Shown: positions 56,432 to 64,000 of the stretch, piece by piece
How positions within the stretch are numbered: the stretch's first letter is position 1
Layout: every line of letters begins with the position of its first letter
NCBI RefSeq assembly: GCF_004403985.1
Contig: NZ_SOHL01000027.1
Span: forward strand, 62,373 to 126,372
Length of the DNA stretch: 64,000 bases
Direction: 5' to 3'
DNA from: Cryobacterium gelidum
Lineage (GTDB): Bacteria; Actinomycetota; Actinomycetes; Actinomycetales; Microbacteriaceae
Notes under the pieces: model-generated
The model's input: the letters and a program-made list of their open reading frames with translations, nothing else
Told to the model about the DNA's origin: nothing
Databases searched by the model: none
Made by a program: the position numbers and the translations under genes

Positions 56432-57805
56432 ATGAGCAGCGAGATCGAACTGGTGAGCGACGGGGACGGTCTCGTGGCCTTTGGCGCTTCTGCCGATATC
56501 GAGCGGTTTCTACTTTCGACGGGACTAGACCGGGCGCCGTCGCGGAACGTTGATCTTCATCGGCTTTGGTCGTTATCAGGCACGGGCGCGGCGGCCGCGC
56601 AAGTAGGCGCAGACCTCGCGGCGAATTCCGGTCGTTGGGTGAAGCTAACCGTCGAGTCAGCCGAGGCCATAAAGGAATTCGGATTGATGGCCACGAAAAC
56701 CCCCGGGGTCAGCCACGCGATGATCGGCAATCCCGGCGAAATCAAGCAGTGGCTTCAGATCGCAAACCCGACCGTATTACTCAGTGGACCTTTCGCACTG
56801 ACTGCACTGTCCACGATGATGCAGCAACGGGCGATGCAGCAGCAGATGGACGAGATTGTCGAATACCTCCGGGAGCTCGACGAAAAGGTCGACGACATCC
56901 TGCGGAGCCAAAAAGACGCAGTCTTAGCAGACATGATCGGCGTTGACCTGATCATCGAGGACGCCCTGACTGTGCGTAACCACGTCGGGCGAGTCTCCGA
57001 AGTCACCTGGTCGAAGGTGCAAGCCTGTGGGATGACGCTCGCGCGCACGCAGGGCTACTCGCTTCGCCAACTCGACAACATCGCCGAGAAGCTCGAGAAG
57101 AAAGCAGATCTCGGAGAAATCGCCCGCGCGACCAAAGAAGCCGAGCCAAAGGTGTTCGAATGGCTCAAGGTTCTGGCGCGGACGGTTCAACTTCAGGACG
57201 GGGTCTCAATACTCGAACTCGACCGAGTGCTCGACGCTGCGCCTTCTGATTTGGAGACTCACCGATTCGGACTGGCTCAAGCACGTCAGAATCGTGTCGA
57301 CCTCATCGCGCGCACGACGGCACGCATTCTGGCCCAGATGCATGCGACTGTGCAGCGCGCGAACGCTAAAGTCATTCTCAACCCGTTCGACTCCCCGGCG
57401 GCGGTGAAATCGAGCAACCAAGTCGCGGTCGGCGTCCTTGAATTCCGTGGGCGGCTCGGGATCGCGTCGGGCAACGAGTCCGAGAGCGCGAGACGATGGG
57501 GTCAGGCCGTCGCTGACGCGCGTGACAAAGCATTTGCATCTGCATCGGGAGGGGTCAGTGTCGCCGGGCGTATTGGGGCCGAAACCTTCTACCGGGCCAC
57601 CGAATCTTTCCGCGCGATTGACATCGACGGCGACGGTATCCCTGATAAGCCGCGGGCAATCGCTGCTGCAGAGAATGCAAGTGCAGCCGTCAAGGGTGCG
57701 GCTTCCGGGGTTACCGGCGGAATCGGGTCCATATTGAGGCGCCGGACAGAGAAGAAGGCGTCCTCCGACCAATCAACTCCTGACGCCGCCCCTGACGAGC
57801 CTTGA
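56432..57805 (+). CDS. Large hypothetical protein with coiled coil and DxDxDG motif
   Basis: The 457-residue protein has AGGAG seven bases before ATG 56432. A helical region (about residues 40-120) precedes a hydrophobic stretch (TVLLSGPFALTAL) and a coiled coil (MQQRAMQQQMDEIVEYLREL, EKVDDILRSQKD). A long helical domain follows. Near the C terminus stands IDIDGDGIPD, a DxDxDG loop like dockerin or thrombospondin type 3 calcium sites, and a basic, Ser/Ala-rich tail. No family is recognised. It lies inside the cargo inserted in the transfer operon. Confidence 0.6.
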   Translation: MSSEIELVSDGDGLVAFGASADIERFLLSTGLDRAPSRNVDLHRLWSLSGTGAAAAQVGADLAANSGRWVKLTVESAEAIKEFGLMATKTPGVSHAMIGNPGEIKQWLQIANPTVLLSGPFALTALSTMMQQRAMQQQMDEIVEYLRELDEKVDDILRSQKDAVLADMIGVDLIIEDALTVRNHVGRVSEVTWSKVQACGMTLARTQGYSLRQLDNIAEKLEKKADLGEIARATKEAEPKVFEWLKVLARTVQLQDGVSILELDRVLDAAPSDLETHRFGLAQARQNRVDLIARTTARILAQMHATVQRANAKVILNPFDSPAAVKSSNQVAVGVLEFRGRLGIASGNESESARRWGQAVADARDKAFASASGGVSVAGRIGAETFYRATESFRAIDIDGDGIPDKPRAIAAAENASAAVKGAASGVTGGIGSILRRRTEKKASSDQSTPDAAPDEP

Positions 57806-58083
57806 TCTGCGCGCTTGTGATTCTGTGACTCACCGCGCTCGGCACGACGGCTTTTCTTGATAATCCGTGACATCCAGTTGGAGTCAAATTCAACTGAACG
57901 CCGCCTGCGACGAACGGACGTCGACTAACGCGGCGCCCAACCGGCCTGGCAAATTCTCGCCTTCGCGCTCGGGTGGGGCTGAGACATCGGCCTGACGGAA
58001 GGCGGCGGTGCGAGGCTGCTGACAGGGGGTGTTGCACGGCTCTGATACCGTGAAATTCAACTCTGAGCCCCGGGGAGGCCCCC

Positions 58084-58536
58084 TTGAGATATCGGCATGT
58101 TGTAGTTACTTCGTTCGCGATGGCCGGTGCGCTGGCGCTGGTCGGGTGCACCACAGATTCCGAACTTGCTCCCAGCGCTACCCCACCGGCCGGGGCGTCC
58201 GTCACAGATGCGGTGACCTGCACCGCCTTCAGTGACGTACTGACGATCACCGCGAATGCCGATGCTGGTCTACGCGACGGTCGGATGGCCTCGCAGGAAC
58301 AACAAGGCTGGTATCGGCTTGCCACGCGGGTACTGGATCGTGTGCCAACCAGTGGAGCCGGCGACGTTAACGACGCAGCGAACGCGCTAAAGGACGCAGC
58401 GCCGATCATTAGTTTGGGCGAAATGTCATCGAGCGGAATTGGCTCCGCGGAGTGGAACGACGGCCTCGATCAGTTGTCCCGTGCATGTGCTGACGCAGGA
58501 GTCGAAACGGCTCTACAAATGTTCACCGGCGGATAA
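58084..58536 (+). CDS. Predicted lipoprotein
   Basis: In this 150-residue protein a signal peptide MRYRHVVVTSFAMAGALALVGC ends in lipobox LVGC. The mature part starts with a Ser/Thr/Pro linker and contains one further cysteine pair (VTCTAFS, SRACADAG). The start is TTG at 58084, chosen because GGGGAGGCCCCC precedes it and the signal peptide begins there. Family unknown. It resembles the lipoproteins at 18-20 kb only in type. Confidence 0.65.
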   Translation: MRYRHVVVTSFAMAGALALVGCTTDSELAPSATPPAGASVTDAVTCTAFSDVLTITANADAGLRDGRMASQEQQGWYRLATRVLDRVPTSGAGDVNDAANALKDAAPIISLGEMSSSGIGSAEWNDGLDQLSRACADAGVETALQMFTGG

Positions 58537-58667
58537 CCCGGACCTAATCACGCACGGTGGCCGACCCAGAACATCGGGCAGTGGGTCAGGCGCCCATTCT
58601 TGCGTGGGCCGACTCGCATCCGCTTTAGCGTCTTCCCGCGCACGGATCCGGGACGCTTTCGTAGCGG

Positions 58668-58913
58668 TCAGAACCCGTTTGGGCGGAACGCCTGGCGCTG
58701 GGCGGATGGTCGCGCAGACGAGCTATAGTCGCCCCGCATGTAGCGATACTCCCGGTCCAGTGGTTTGCGCATGAATCGAATGACGAGCCTGATAAACAGA
58801 CTCGTCACCCACGCGCTGACAACGAACCCCACTGCGAGCACCAATAGGTATACGACAACGAGAACGACGGCTATGCCAGCACCCGCCGCAAAGTCCGGTT
58901 CGAAATTACTCAT
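58668..58913 (-). CDS. Small membrane protein
   Basis: The 81-residue protein starts MSNFEPDFAAGAG and has two adjacent hydrophobic helices (IAVVLVVVYLLVLAVGFVVSAWVTSLFIRLVI) and a polar tail (REYRYMRGDYSSSARPSAQ). No strong binding site is visible. No family is recognised. It faces the lipoprotein gene convergently. Confidence 0.5.
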   Translation of the reverse strand: MSNFEPDFAAGAGIAVVLVVVYLLVLAVGFVVSAWVTSLFIRLVIRFMRKPLDREYRYMRGDYSSSARPSAQRQAFRPNGF

Positions 58914-59053
58914 GCTTCGAACGTATTAGACGCGACGAACAGTCCGCAGGCCCCATCTCAAGGGACGGGAGGCAAAGCGAGCCCGCGCCATCTGCCCATG
59001 CTGATGTAATACACCCTTTGCTCTATCCACGTTGCTGCACCCATCCTGGATTT

Positions 59054-59251
59054 CTAGATCAGGGCATTCCACTGCCTTGCCACCTTCCCAGCCGGTTTAT
59101 GCGACGTGAGATGCCAGACATGACAGAATCCGCACAGGTGGATGGCCACTGGCTGCTTCCCTGAGCGATGCGCATTCTTTGAACGAATTGCGCGGAGCGC
59201 GCAGATCGCTTTCCGGGAATTCGGATACTTGACTTTGATACATTTCGCCAT
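59054..59251 (-). CDS. Small CxxC-containing protein of mobile elements
   Basis: The 65-residue protein MAKCIKVKYPNSRKAICALR... ends with CGFCHVWHLTSHKPAGKVARQ. The CGxC-x-WHLTS segment is familiar from short phage and ICE proteins and could bind zinc. AGGAGG precedes the ATG at a good distance, which supports it as a real gene. Function unknown. Confidence 0.6.
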   Translation of the reverse strand: MAKCIKVKYPNSRKAICALRAIRSKNAHRSGKQPVAIHLCGFCHVWHLTSHKPAGKVARQWNALI

Positions 59252-59601
59252 CGCGGCTTCCTCCTGATAAGAGACTGCTCGCGTGGCTCAAATCCACACT
59301 TGAATGTCAATTAATAAAGACATTCTTTTGGTTCACGTAACCGTGATTGGCTGAAGTTTACACGGAACATGTGTCACTCCAAATATGCCTGGGAGGCCGC
59401 CGCCACACGTCCATGCCAAGCCCGGCCACAGAACGAGGTGGAAGTCCTTCGTGGTCAGCCAGCTCAACCACGCACTGAGAACTCGTCTCCATTCGCGCGC
59501 TTTTCATGGTTCAAACAGAATCGGCTACTGGTGGCTGGGGCGTTGGTTGCGTGGTCATTCCACATCGCCCCAGTCTGAATTCATGCGATCATGACGAAGT
59601 G
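59252..59601. other. Divergent intergenic region, AT-rich
   Basis: The 350 bases hold promoters for the small gene at 59054 (leftward) and the GIY-YIG gene at 59602 (rightward). An AT-rich segment at about 59300-59330 is followed by TCACGTAACCGTGA, an imperfect palindrome at about 59334-59347 that could be an operator. No gene is supported. Confidence 0.35.
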
Positions 59602-60213
59602 ATGACTATGGAGACTCGCGGAAATGAAGCTCGCGGCGTTCTGTCTGGCGTCGGCTGGTCCGTTCTCAATGCCCCGGAGCACGTTGGCACTGTCCCCGGT
59701 TTATATGCAATCCACGCGTCCGTGCAAGTCTGGGGCGATCTGGGTCTCGCGCATAGAGAAGACATCCCGCTCTACGTAGGCAAGTCGGAATCCAGCCTTG
59801 TTGAACGGGAGTTGGGACAGCACTTCGCCATTGACCCATCCGTGCAGGCCCGCACCGGAGGATCCACTGTTCGGCGTTCATTTGCTGCGCTGTTGCGAGT
59901 GCCACTCAAACTTCGCGCAGTCCCGCGAAACAAGGAAAATCCCGAGCGGTTTGCCAACTTTGGCCTAGAGCCGGAGGGCGATCGCGTATTGACTCGGTGG
60001 ATGCATGACCATCTCACCTTGGCAGTGTGGCCGATGCCGGAGGGTTTCTCACTTGCAGAGCTGAGCGCTGTAGAAGTGAACGTCATTCGGGCGTGGACAC
60101 CACCGCTGAACATCAAGGATAATCCGGGCCGGTTGCGGCAACTTCGAGTGGCGCGTGCCGACCTCGCGGCGGAAGCGAAAGAGTGGGCAATGACTGCGAG
60201 CCTTGTGACGTAG
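59602..60213 (+). CDS. GIY-YIG nuclease family protein
   Basis: In this 203-residue protein the GIY-YIG core is visible at about residues 28-80: VPGLYAIHAS in place of GIY, DIPLYVGKSESSLVERELGQHF with YVGK for YIG, then the helix with Arg or Glu residues. The late EVNVIRAWTPPLN fits the conserved E and N/P. No accessory domain is seen, so it would need a partner for specificity. The ATG at 59602 has only a modest site; the frame upstream is a shadow. It is the last gene of the cargo before the intact DUF6112 gene. Confidence 0.7.
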   Translation: MTMETRGNEARGVLSGVGWSVLNAPEHVGTVPGLYAIHASVQVWGDLGLAHREDIPLYVGKSESSLVERELGQHFAIDPSVQARTGGSTVRRSFAALLRVPLKLRAVPRNKENPERFANFGLEPEGDRVLTRWMHDHLTLAVWPMPEGFSLAELSAVEVNVIRAWTPPLNIKDNPGRLRQLRVARADLAAEAKEWAMTASLVT

Positions 60214-60394
60214 ATCGATCTGCTCAATCGACTCGGAACGTTTGCGTCCCTTAGACCTAACGCTTCGTCGTGGTTCTGACTCCTGAACAGATCGCTCCAG
60301 TCGCTCAGAGGACCGCGGGGCATCCACGTGCGCGAGCACGGGGCGTTCAGCACTCCTCCCTGTCGTACGCATCAATCGACACAGGGAGCCACCG

Positions 60395-60664
60395 ATGATC
60401 GACATCAACCCGAACGGCACGGGACTTCCCGGCATCGAGCAGCTGCGCGTCATTGTCGGCGCGGTCATGACAATCGGCCTCGTGCTGAGCGTGCTCGCCC
60501 TCATCGTCGCGGCGATCGTCTGGGGATTCGGCGCCAACTCGTCCAACCCGCACCTCGCCTCCCGCGGTAAGACCGGTGTCATGGTGGCCTGCGGCGCCGC
60601 GATCATCTGCGGCGCCGCCGTCACCCTCGTCAATTTCTTCTGGAACGTCGGCCAGTCCGTCTGA
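60395..60664 (+). CDS. DUF6112 small membrane protein (VirB2/TrbC-like), second copy
   Basis: The 89-residue protein MIDINPNGTGLPGIEQLRVIVG has two hydrophobic helices (MTIGLVLSVLALIVAAIVWGFG and GVMVACGAAIICGAAVTLVNFFW). It is a distant paralogue of the gene at 53207 and the intact version of the pseudogene at 55643. The trbL-like gene follows 26 bases later, so it is part of the transfer operon. The site GGGAG precedes the ATG. Possible pilin or pore component. Confidence 0.8.
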   Translation: MIDINPNGTGLPGIEQLRVIVGAVMTIGLVLSVLALIVAAIVWGFGANSSNPHLASRGKTGVMVACGAAIICGAAVTLVNFFWNVGQSV

Positions 60665-60690
60665 CCGGCCATTCCGACGCGAGGCTACCG

Positions 60691-62052
60691 ATGAGCGTGT
60701 GCGATGTGCCGGTCGTAGCGGATGTCTGCACCGGCGTCGGCGACGTCGCATCCTCTGTCGTCGCGGCACCCTTCGATTGGCTCGCCGGCGCGATGGGATC
60801 CACCGCCGCCTGGCTCTTCGAATCGGTCTGGGCCGCCTTCGACACGACCACCCTCGTCGACCTCACCGACCCGACCTACATAGACGTTTACAACGTGCTC
60901 TTCGGCGTCGCCGTCTTCGTCACCCTGATCTTCTTCTGTCTGCAACTCATTACCGGCCTCGTGCGCCGCGACCCCACAGCGCTCTCCCGCGCCGCGATCG
61001 GCGTCGCCAAATCGGTGCTCGGATCCTTCGTCATCATCACCATCACCGGCCTGCTCCTCGAAATCACCGACCAGCTGTCCATCGGCATCGTGCAGGCGAG
61101 CGGCAACACGATGGAGGGCATGGGCGACCGCATCGCGCTCCTCGCCGTGGGGCTCACCGCGATCAGCCCCGGCGCACCCGGCGTCGGTGCAATCCTCACG
61201 ATTTTCCTGGCCGGCCTCGCCATCAGCGGCGCAGCCATCGTCTGGTTCTCCCTCCTTATCCGCAAAGCTTTGCTTCTGGTGGCCATAGTCTTCGGGCCGA
61301 TCGCTCTCGCCGGCGCCACCTGGGACGCCGCCAAAGGCTGGTTCTCCAAATGGGTCGCGTTCGTAGTCGCGCTCATCCTCTCCAAGCTCGTGCTCGTCGT
61401 GATCTTTCTGGTCGCCGTCGCGCAGGTCGCGGCCCCGATCGATGCGGATCTGGCCTCCGTGAGTGACCCCATCGCCGGCATCGTGCTGATGTTCATCGCC
61501 GCCTTCGCGCCCTACATCACCTACAAGTTCCTCAACTTCGTCGGCCTCGACATGTACCACGCGATGTCGAGCGAGCAGGAGGCGAAGTCAGCGCTGAACC
61601 GGCCCGTGCCGGTGCCGAGCGCACCCATGATGAGTAGCGCGCAGAAGGTTTTGAGTCCGGGCGGCAGCGGTCGAGCGACACAGACTAGCCCTGCATTAAC
61701 GGCACCGTCCAGCAGCGGCGGACCGGGTCCCACGTCGTCGTCGGCCGGTGCCTCGAGTGCTGGCGCATCTGCGAACGCTGGTGCCGGCTCGAGCGCCGGA
61801 GCGGGCGGCGCCGCGCCTGGGGCTGGCGCAGGCGTGGCCACCGCGGGAGTCGCGACCGGAGCTGCCGTCGTTAGCGCCACAGCCAGGGCCGGCCCGAAGA
61901 TCGGCAACGCGGTCGCGCAGAGAGCGGATGCCCACACCCAGTCCGCCGGCGACGCCAGCGCCCCGATTTCCACAGCTTCCAAGCCAAGGCGACCACCGGC
62001 ATCCGCTTCACCGCAGGAACTGCCAGCCGGACGAAAAATCAAGGACGCGTAG
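60691..62052 (+). CDS. TrbL/VirB6-like conjugation channel protein
   Basis: In this 453-residue polytopic protein hydrophobic helices span about residues 65-300 (for example VLFGVAVFVTLIFFCLQLI, GSFVIITITGLLLEI, AFVVALILSKLVLVVIFLVA, AFAPYITYKFLNFVGLD). The last 150 residues form a low-complexity Ala/Gly/Ser/Pro tail. This is the layout of TrbL/VirB6-type inner channel proteins of actinobacterial ICEs. The gene begins 26 bases after DUF6112 and ends two bases before the SCO6880 gene. Confidence 0.82.
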   Translation: MSVCDVPVVADVCTGVGDVASSVVAAPFDWLAGAMGSTAAWLFESVWAAFDTTTLVDLTDPTYIDVYNVLFGVAVFVTLIFFCLQLITGLVRRDPTALSRAAIGVAKSVLGSFVIITITGLLLEITDQLSIGIVQASGNTMEGMGDRIALLAVGLTAISPGAPGVGAILTIFLAGLAISGAAIVWFSLLIRKALLLVAIVFGPIALAGATWDAAKGWFSKWVAFVVALILSKLVLVVIFLVAVAQVAAPIDADLASVSDPIAGIVLMFIAAFAPYITYKFLNFVGLDMYHAMSSEQEAKSALNRPVPVPSAPMMSSAQKVLSPGGSGRATQTSPALTAPSSSGGPGPTSSSAGASSAGASANAGAGSSAGAGGAAPGAGAGVATAGVATGAAVVSATARAGPKIGNAVAQRADAHTQSAGDASAPISTASKPRRPPASASPQELPAGRKIKDA

Positions 62053-62054
62053 CC

Positions 62055-63518
62055 ATGGAAACTGACAGGAACCGCGCAGAATACCGACTCCCCCCGATGC
62101 GGTTCTCACGACTGACCAAGCGCGGCATCATGCTCGGCCTGTCACTGCCGCAACTGATCGCCCTGTCGATCGGCACGCTCACCATCGTCACCGCGCTGTA
62201 CACAACCGGTGCTTCCGGCGTCGCGTGGACCAGTCCGATCTGGGGTACCGCTGCGGTGATCGCCGGCATTACGATTGGCGGCCGCAAAATCGTAGAGTGG
62301 ATGCCGGTCGTCACCCGGTGGGCGTGGCGATCGGGTCATGAGCAGCTGACTTACCGGCGCCGCATTATCCGCCCGCGCCCGGTGGGAACCCTGTCGTTGC
62401 CGGGCGATGCGGCCGCGCTGCGCGAGTGGAACGATCCCGAGTCGGGGGCGGTTATGATCCACGACCCGCATACGCAGACTCTCACTGCGGTTGTGGCGGT
62501 GTCGCATCCGGCGTTCGCGCTGCTCGACCCGGACGAGCAGCATCGGCGCGTGGTGGGGTGGGGGCGCGTGCTGGCCGGCGCCTGCCGGTCGGGGCGGATC
62601 GCGCGGCTGCAGGTGTCGGAACGCACGCTGCCCGATTCCGGCACCGGCCTGTCCGAGTGGTGGGAGCGGCACGGCACCAACGATGGAAGCTGGGCCGCAA
62701 CCACCTATCGCGACCTCATCGAACGGGCCGGGCCTGCCGGTGAGCGCCATGCCACGACGATCGCACTCTCCTTGGATCTCAGTGCGGCGTCCCGCCAGGC
62801 TCGCACGCAGGGCGGCGGCATGCGCGGCGCGGCGACGGTGCTGCACCAAGAAATGACCGCCCTGACCGGGGCGCTGCGCGCGGCGGACCTGACCGTCGGC
62901 GGCTGGCTCACCGCCGACGAGCTCGCGGTCATACTGCGAACCGCGTATGACCCGGCCGTCGGTGTCGACCTGGAGCGGCATCCACTGGTTGGACGGTCGC
63001 TGGCCACAGCCGGGCCGGTCGCGGTTGCTGAGAGCTGGGATCACCTCCGCACAGACAGCGCGTTTCATGCGGTGTTGTGGATAAGCGAATGGCCCCGGTC
63101 GCAGGTGTTCCCTGGGTTTCTGTCACCGCTGGTCTTCACCAACGGCATCCTGCGCACGGTGTCGCTGCACTATCTGCCCGTTCGCGCCGACCAAGCCGCG
63201 CGCGACCTGCGCAAGAAGAAGACCGAGCTGATCAGCGACGCCCACCAACGCACCCGCATCGGCCAGATAGAGGATGCCTACGCCACCGCCGAATACGACG
63301 ACCTCCTGCATCAGGAGGCCGATCTCACAGCAGGTCACGGCGTCCTGCGCACAACCGGACTCGTCTGCGTGACCGCGCCCACGGTGGATGAGCTTGACGC
63401 CGCAGTGGCGTCGATCGAGCAGGCCGCGATTCAGGCCTCCTGTGAGACGCGCCGGCTCGTGGGCCAGCAGGCGCAGGCGTTTACGGCCGCCGCGCTGCCG
63501 TTGTGTCGGAGCGTGTGA
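62055..63518 (+). CDS. SCO6880-family conjugation protein (VirB3/PrgI-like)
   Basis: In this 487-residue protein the N terminus has two membrane helices (LGLSLPQLIALSIGTLTIVTALY and SGVAWTSPIWGTAAVIAGITIG), followed by a cytoplasmic domain with PVGTLSLPGDAAALREW and the long helical segment DQAARDLRKKKTELISDAHQRTRIGQ. These are characteristic of the SCO6880 family, which stands before the VirB4-type ATPase gene in actinobacterial transfer operons. The C terminus (ETRRLVGQQAQAFTAAALPLCR) is complete. Downstream, an IS21-like terminus follows where the ATPase gene would be expected. Confidence 0.8.
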   Translation: METDRNRAEYRLPPMRFSRLTKRGIMLGLSLPQLIALSIGTLTIVTALYTTGASGVAWTSPIWGTAAVIAGITIGGRKIVEWMPVVTRWAWRSGHEQLTYRRRIIRPRPVGTLSLPGDAAALREWNDPESGAVMIHDPHTQTLTAVVAVSHPAFALLDPDEQHRRVVGWGRVLAGACRSGRIARLQVSERTLPDSGTGLSEWWERHGTNDGSWAATTYRDLIERAGPAGERHATTIALSLDLSAASRQARTQGGGMRGAATVLHQEMTALTGALRAADLTVGGWLTADELAVILRTAYDPAVGVDLERHPLVGRSLATAGPVAVAESWDHLRTDSAFHAVLWISEWPRSQVFPGFLSPLVFTNGILRTVSLHYLPVRADQAARDLRKKKTELISDAHQRTRIGQIEDAYATAEYDDLLHQEADLTAGHGVLRTTGLVCVTAPTVDELDAAVASIEQAAIQASCETRRLVGQQAQAFTAAALPLCRSV

Positions 63519-63543
63519 CCCAGTGGACAACACCTCTCGTCGC

Positions 63544-63597
63544 TGTCAGCGGCGGTGAAGATTGAGCCACTCCGACGGTGAAAACTGAGCCACGGAA
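63544..63597. mobile_element. IS21-family terminus remnant
   Basis: Two direct copies of a 17-base motif, GGTGAAGATTGAGCCAC (63554-63570) and GGTGAAAACTGAGCCAC (63577-63593), repeat with a 23-base period after TGTCAGCGGC. Such repeated GGTGAAAACTGAGCCA ends are typical of IS21-family elements. No istA/istB gene is seen in the window, so it is either a relic or the end of an element whose body is elsewhere. Confidence 0.6.
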
Positions 63598-63663
63598 ATG
63601 GCGCCCTCGACCGGCATGACCCGCGCACCTCCAGTCAAAGGAAGAAGATGATTGGAGAAGGGC

Positions 63664-64000
63664 ATGGCTAGGTACGAATCGAAGAACCGCACATCTCGAT
63701 GGATCAGTGTCGCCTTCCTGCAAGGAACGGAGGCCGACGCGGTGCTCGGCCTGATCGACCAAAGCGGAGCATCCGCTGCCTTCGACTACCTGCAGCCAAG
63801 AGACCTCGGCGACGCGACGACCGATGCCGCCCTCGAGAATGGGTACGTATACGACCGCATCCCGGCCGGCCGGACCGACCACATCATCGAGCACGACGGC
63901 TCTCCATACGCGCTGACCTACAGCAGGACGTACCGGTACGTTTCGCTGTTGCGGTGGCATCCGCTTGAACCTGAAGTAGAGCCGGCCCGGAACGCTCCCC
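63664..64000 (+). CDS. Hypothetical protein, cut by the window end
   Basis: From ATG 63664, preceded by GGAGAAGG, the frame stays open to the last base, at least 112 residues. It reads MARYESKNRTSRWISVAFLQ and later DYLQPRDLGDATTDAALENG and TYRYVSLLRWHP. There are no membrane segments. Family unknown. The gene lies directly after the IS21-like terminus. Confidence 0.6.
   Translation, partial: MARYESKNRTSRWISVAFLQGTEADAVLGLIDQSGASAAFDYLQPRDLGDATTDAALENGYVYDRIPAGRTDHIIEHDGSPYALTYSRTYRYVSLLRWHPLEPEVEPARNAP

Noticed and set aside
60685-61560. Acidic minus-strand frame (291 residues) opposite trbL
   Set aside because: It is a shadow of the hydrophobic trbL-like protein: codons for Leu/Val/Ile read back as Asp, Glu and Gln. 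No start site supports it.

Overview
This window is high-G+C actinobacterial DNA. The mycobacterial/Streptomyces-type conjugation genes (DUF6112, TrbL-like, SCO6880 family, MobF relaxase with an actinobacterial N terminus) and many small DUF2510-type membrane proteins suggest a member of the Microbacteriaceae or a close relative. No chromosomal housekeeping operon is present. The content fits an integrative conjugative element or large plasmid loaded with defence cassettes. A 36-base tRNA 3' fragment at 108-143 looks like an attachment-site remnant. Its orientation puts the element to its right, through the rest of the window.

Layout. 0.1-1.6 kb: att-like fragment, a zinc-finger hypothetical gene and a possible transposase scrap. 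1.7-9.7 kb: a four-gene Wadjet (type II-like, jetABCD) operon on the minus strand, with jetC broken by a frameshift. 10-21.5 kb: small accessory genes (NERD, DUF4238, HNH, DUF2510, lipoproteins) and a decayed relaxase fragment. 21.6-25.1 kb: intact MobF relaxase. 25.4-28.5 kb: McrBC. 28.6-29.4 kb: second, truncated relaxase copy. 29.6-33.3 kb: Gabija (gajA-gajB). 35.0-37.6 kb: a retron made of a phosphoribosyltransferase-like/winged-helix effector, a structured msr-msd RNA and a reverse transcriptase. 37.7-38.8 kb: third, internally deleted relaxase copy. 39.26 kb: tRNA-Leu(GAG). 39.8-44.8 kb: a restriction-modification-like operon with two methyltransferase genes and a GIY-YIG/SF2 helicase. 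44.9-48.1 kb: an XRE/ImmA/membrane protein/hydrolase operon under a four-site palindromic operator array. 48.2-53.5 kb: replication and conjugation genes (Prim-Pol, ParB-like, M23 hydrolase, DUF6112). 53.5-60.4 kb: inserted cargo (DUF4062-like, zinc ribbon, lipoprotein, GIY-YIG) flanked by a degenerate duplicate of the DUF6112-trbL junction. 60.4-63.5 kb: DUF6112, TrbL-like and SCO6880 transfer genes. 63.5-64 kb: an IS21-like terminus and a gene cut by the window edge.

How it works together. The relaxase and the transfer genes would move the element. VirB4/VirD4-type ATPases and an integrase are not seen and may lie past 64 kb. Wadjet (plasmid restriction), McrBC (modified DNA), Gabija, the retron and the GIY-YIG restriction system form a defence island. 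Three relaxase fragments beside one intact relaxase, with defence cassettes between them, suggest the cargo was stacked by repeated recombination between related elements.

Most striking: the retron. A 16-base-pair a1/a2 pairing joins the 3' end of the effector gene to the 5' end of the reverse transcriptase gene and encloses two msr-like hairpins and a long msd-like hairpin.
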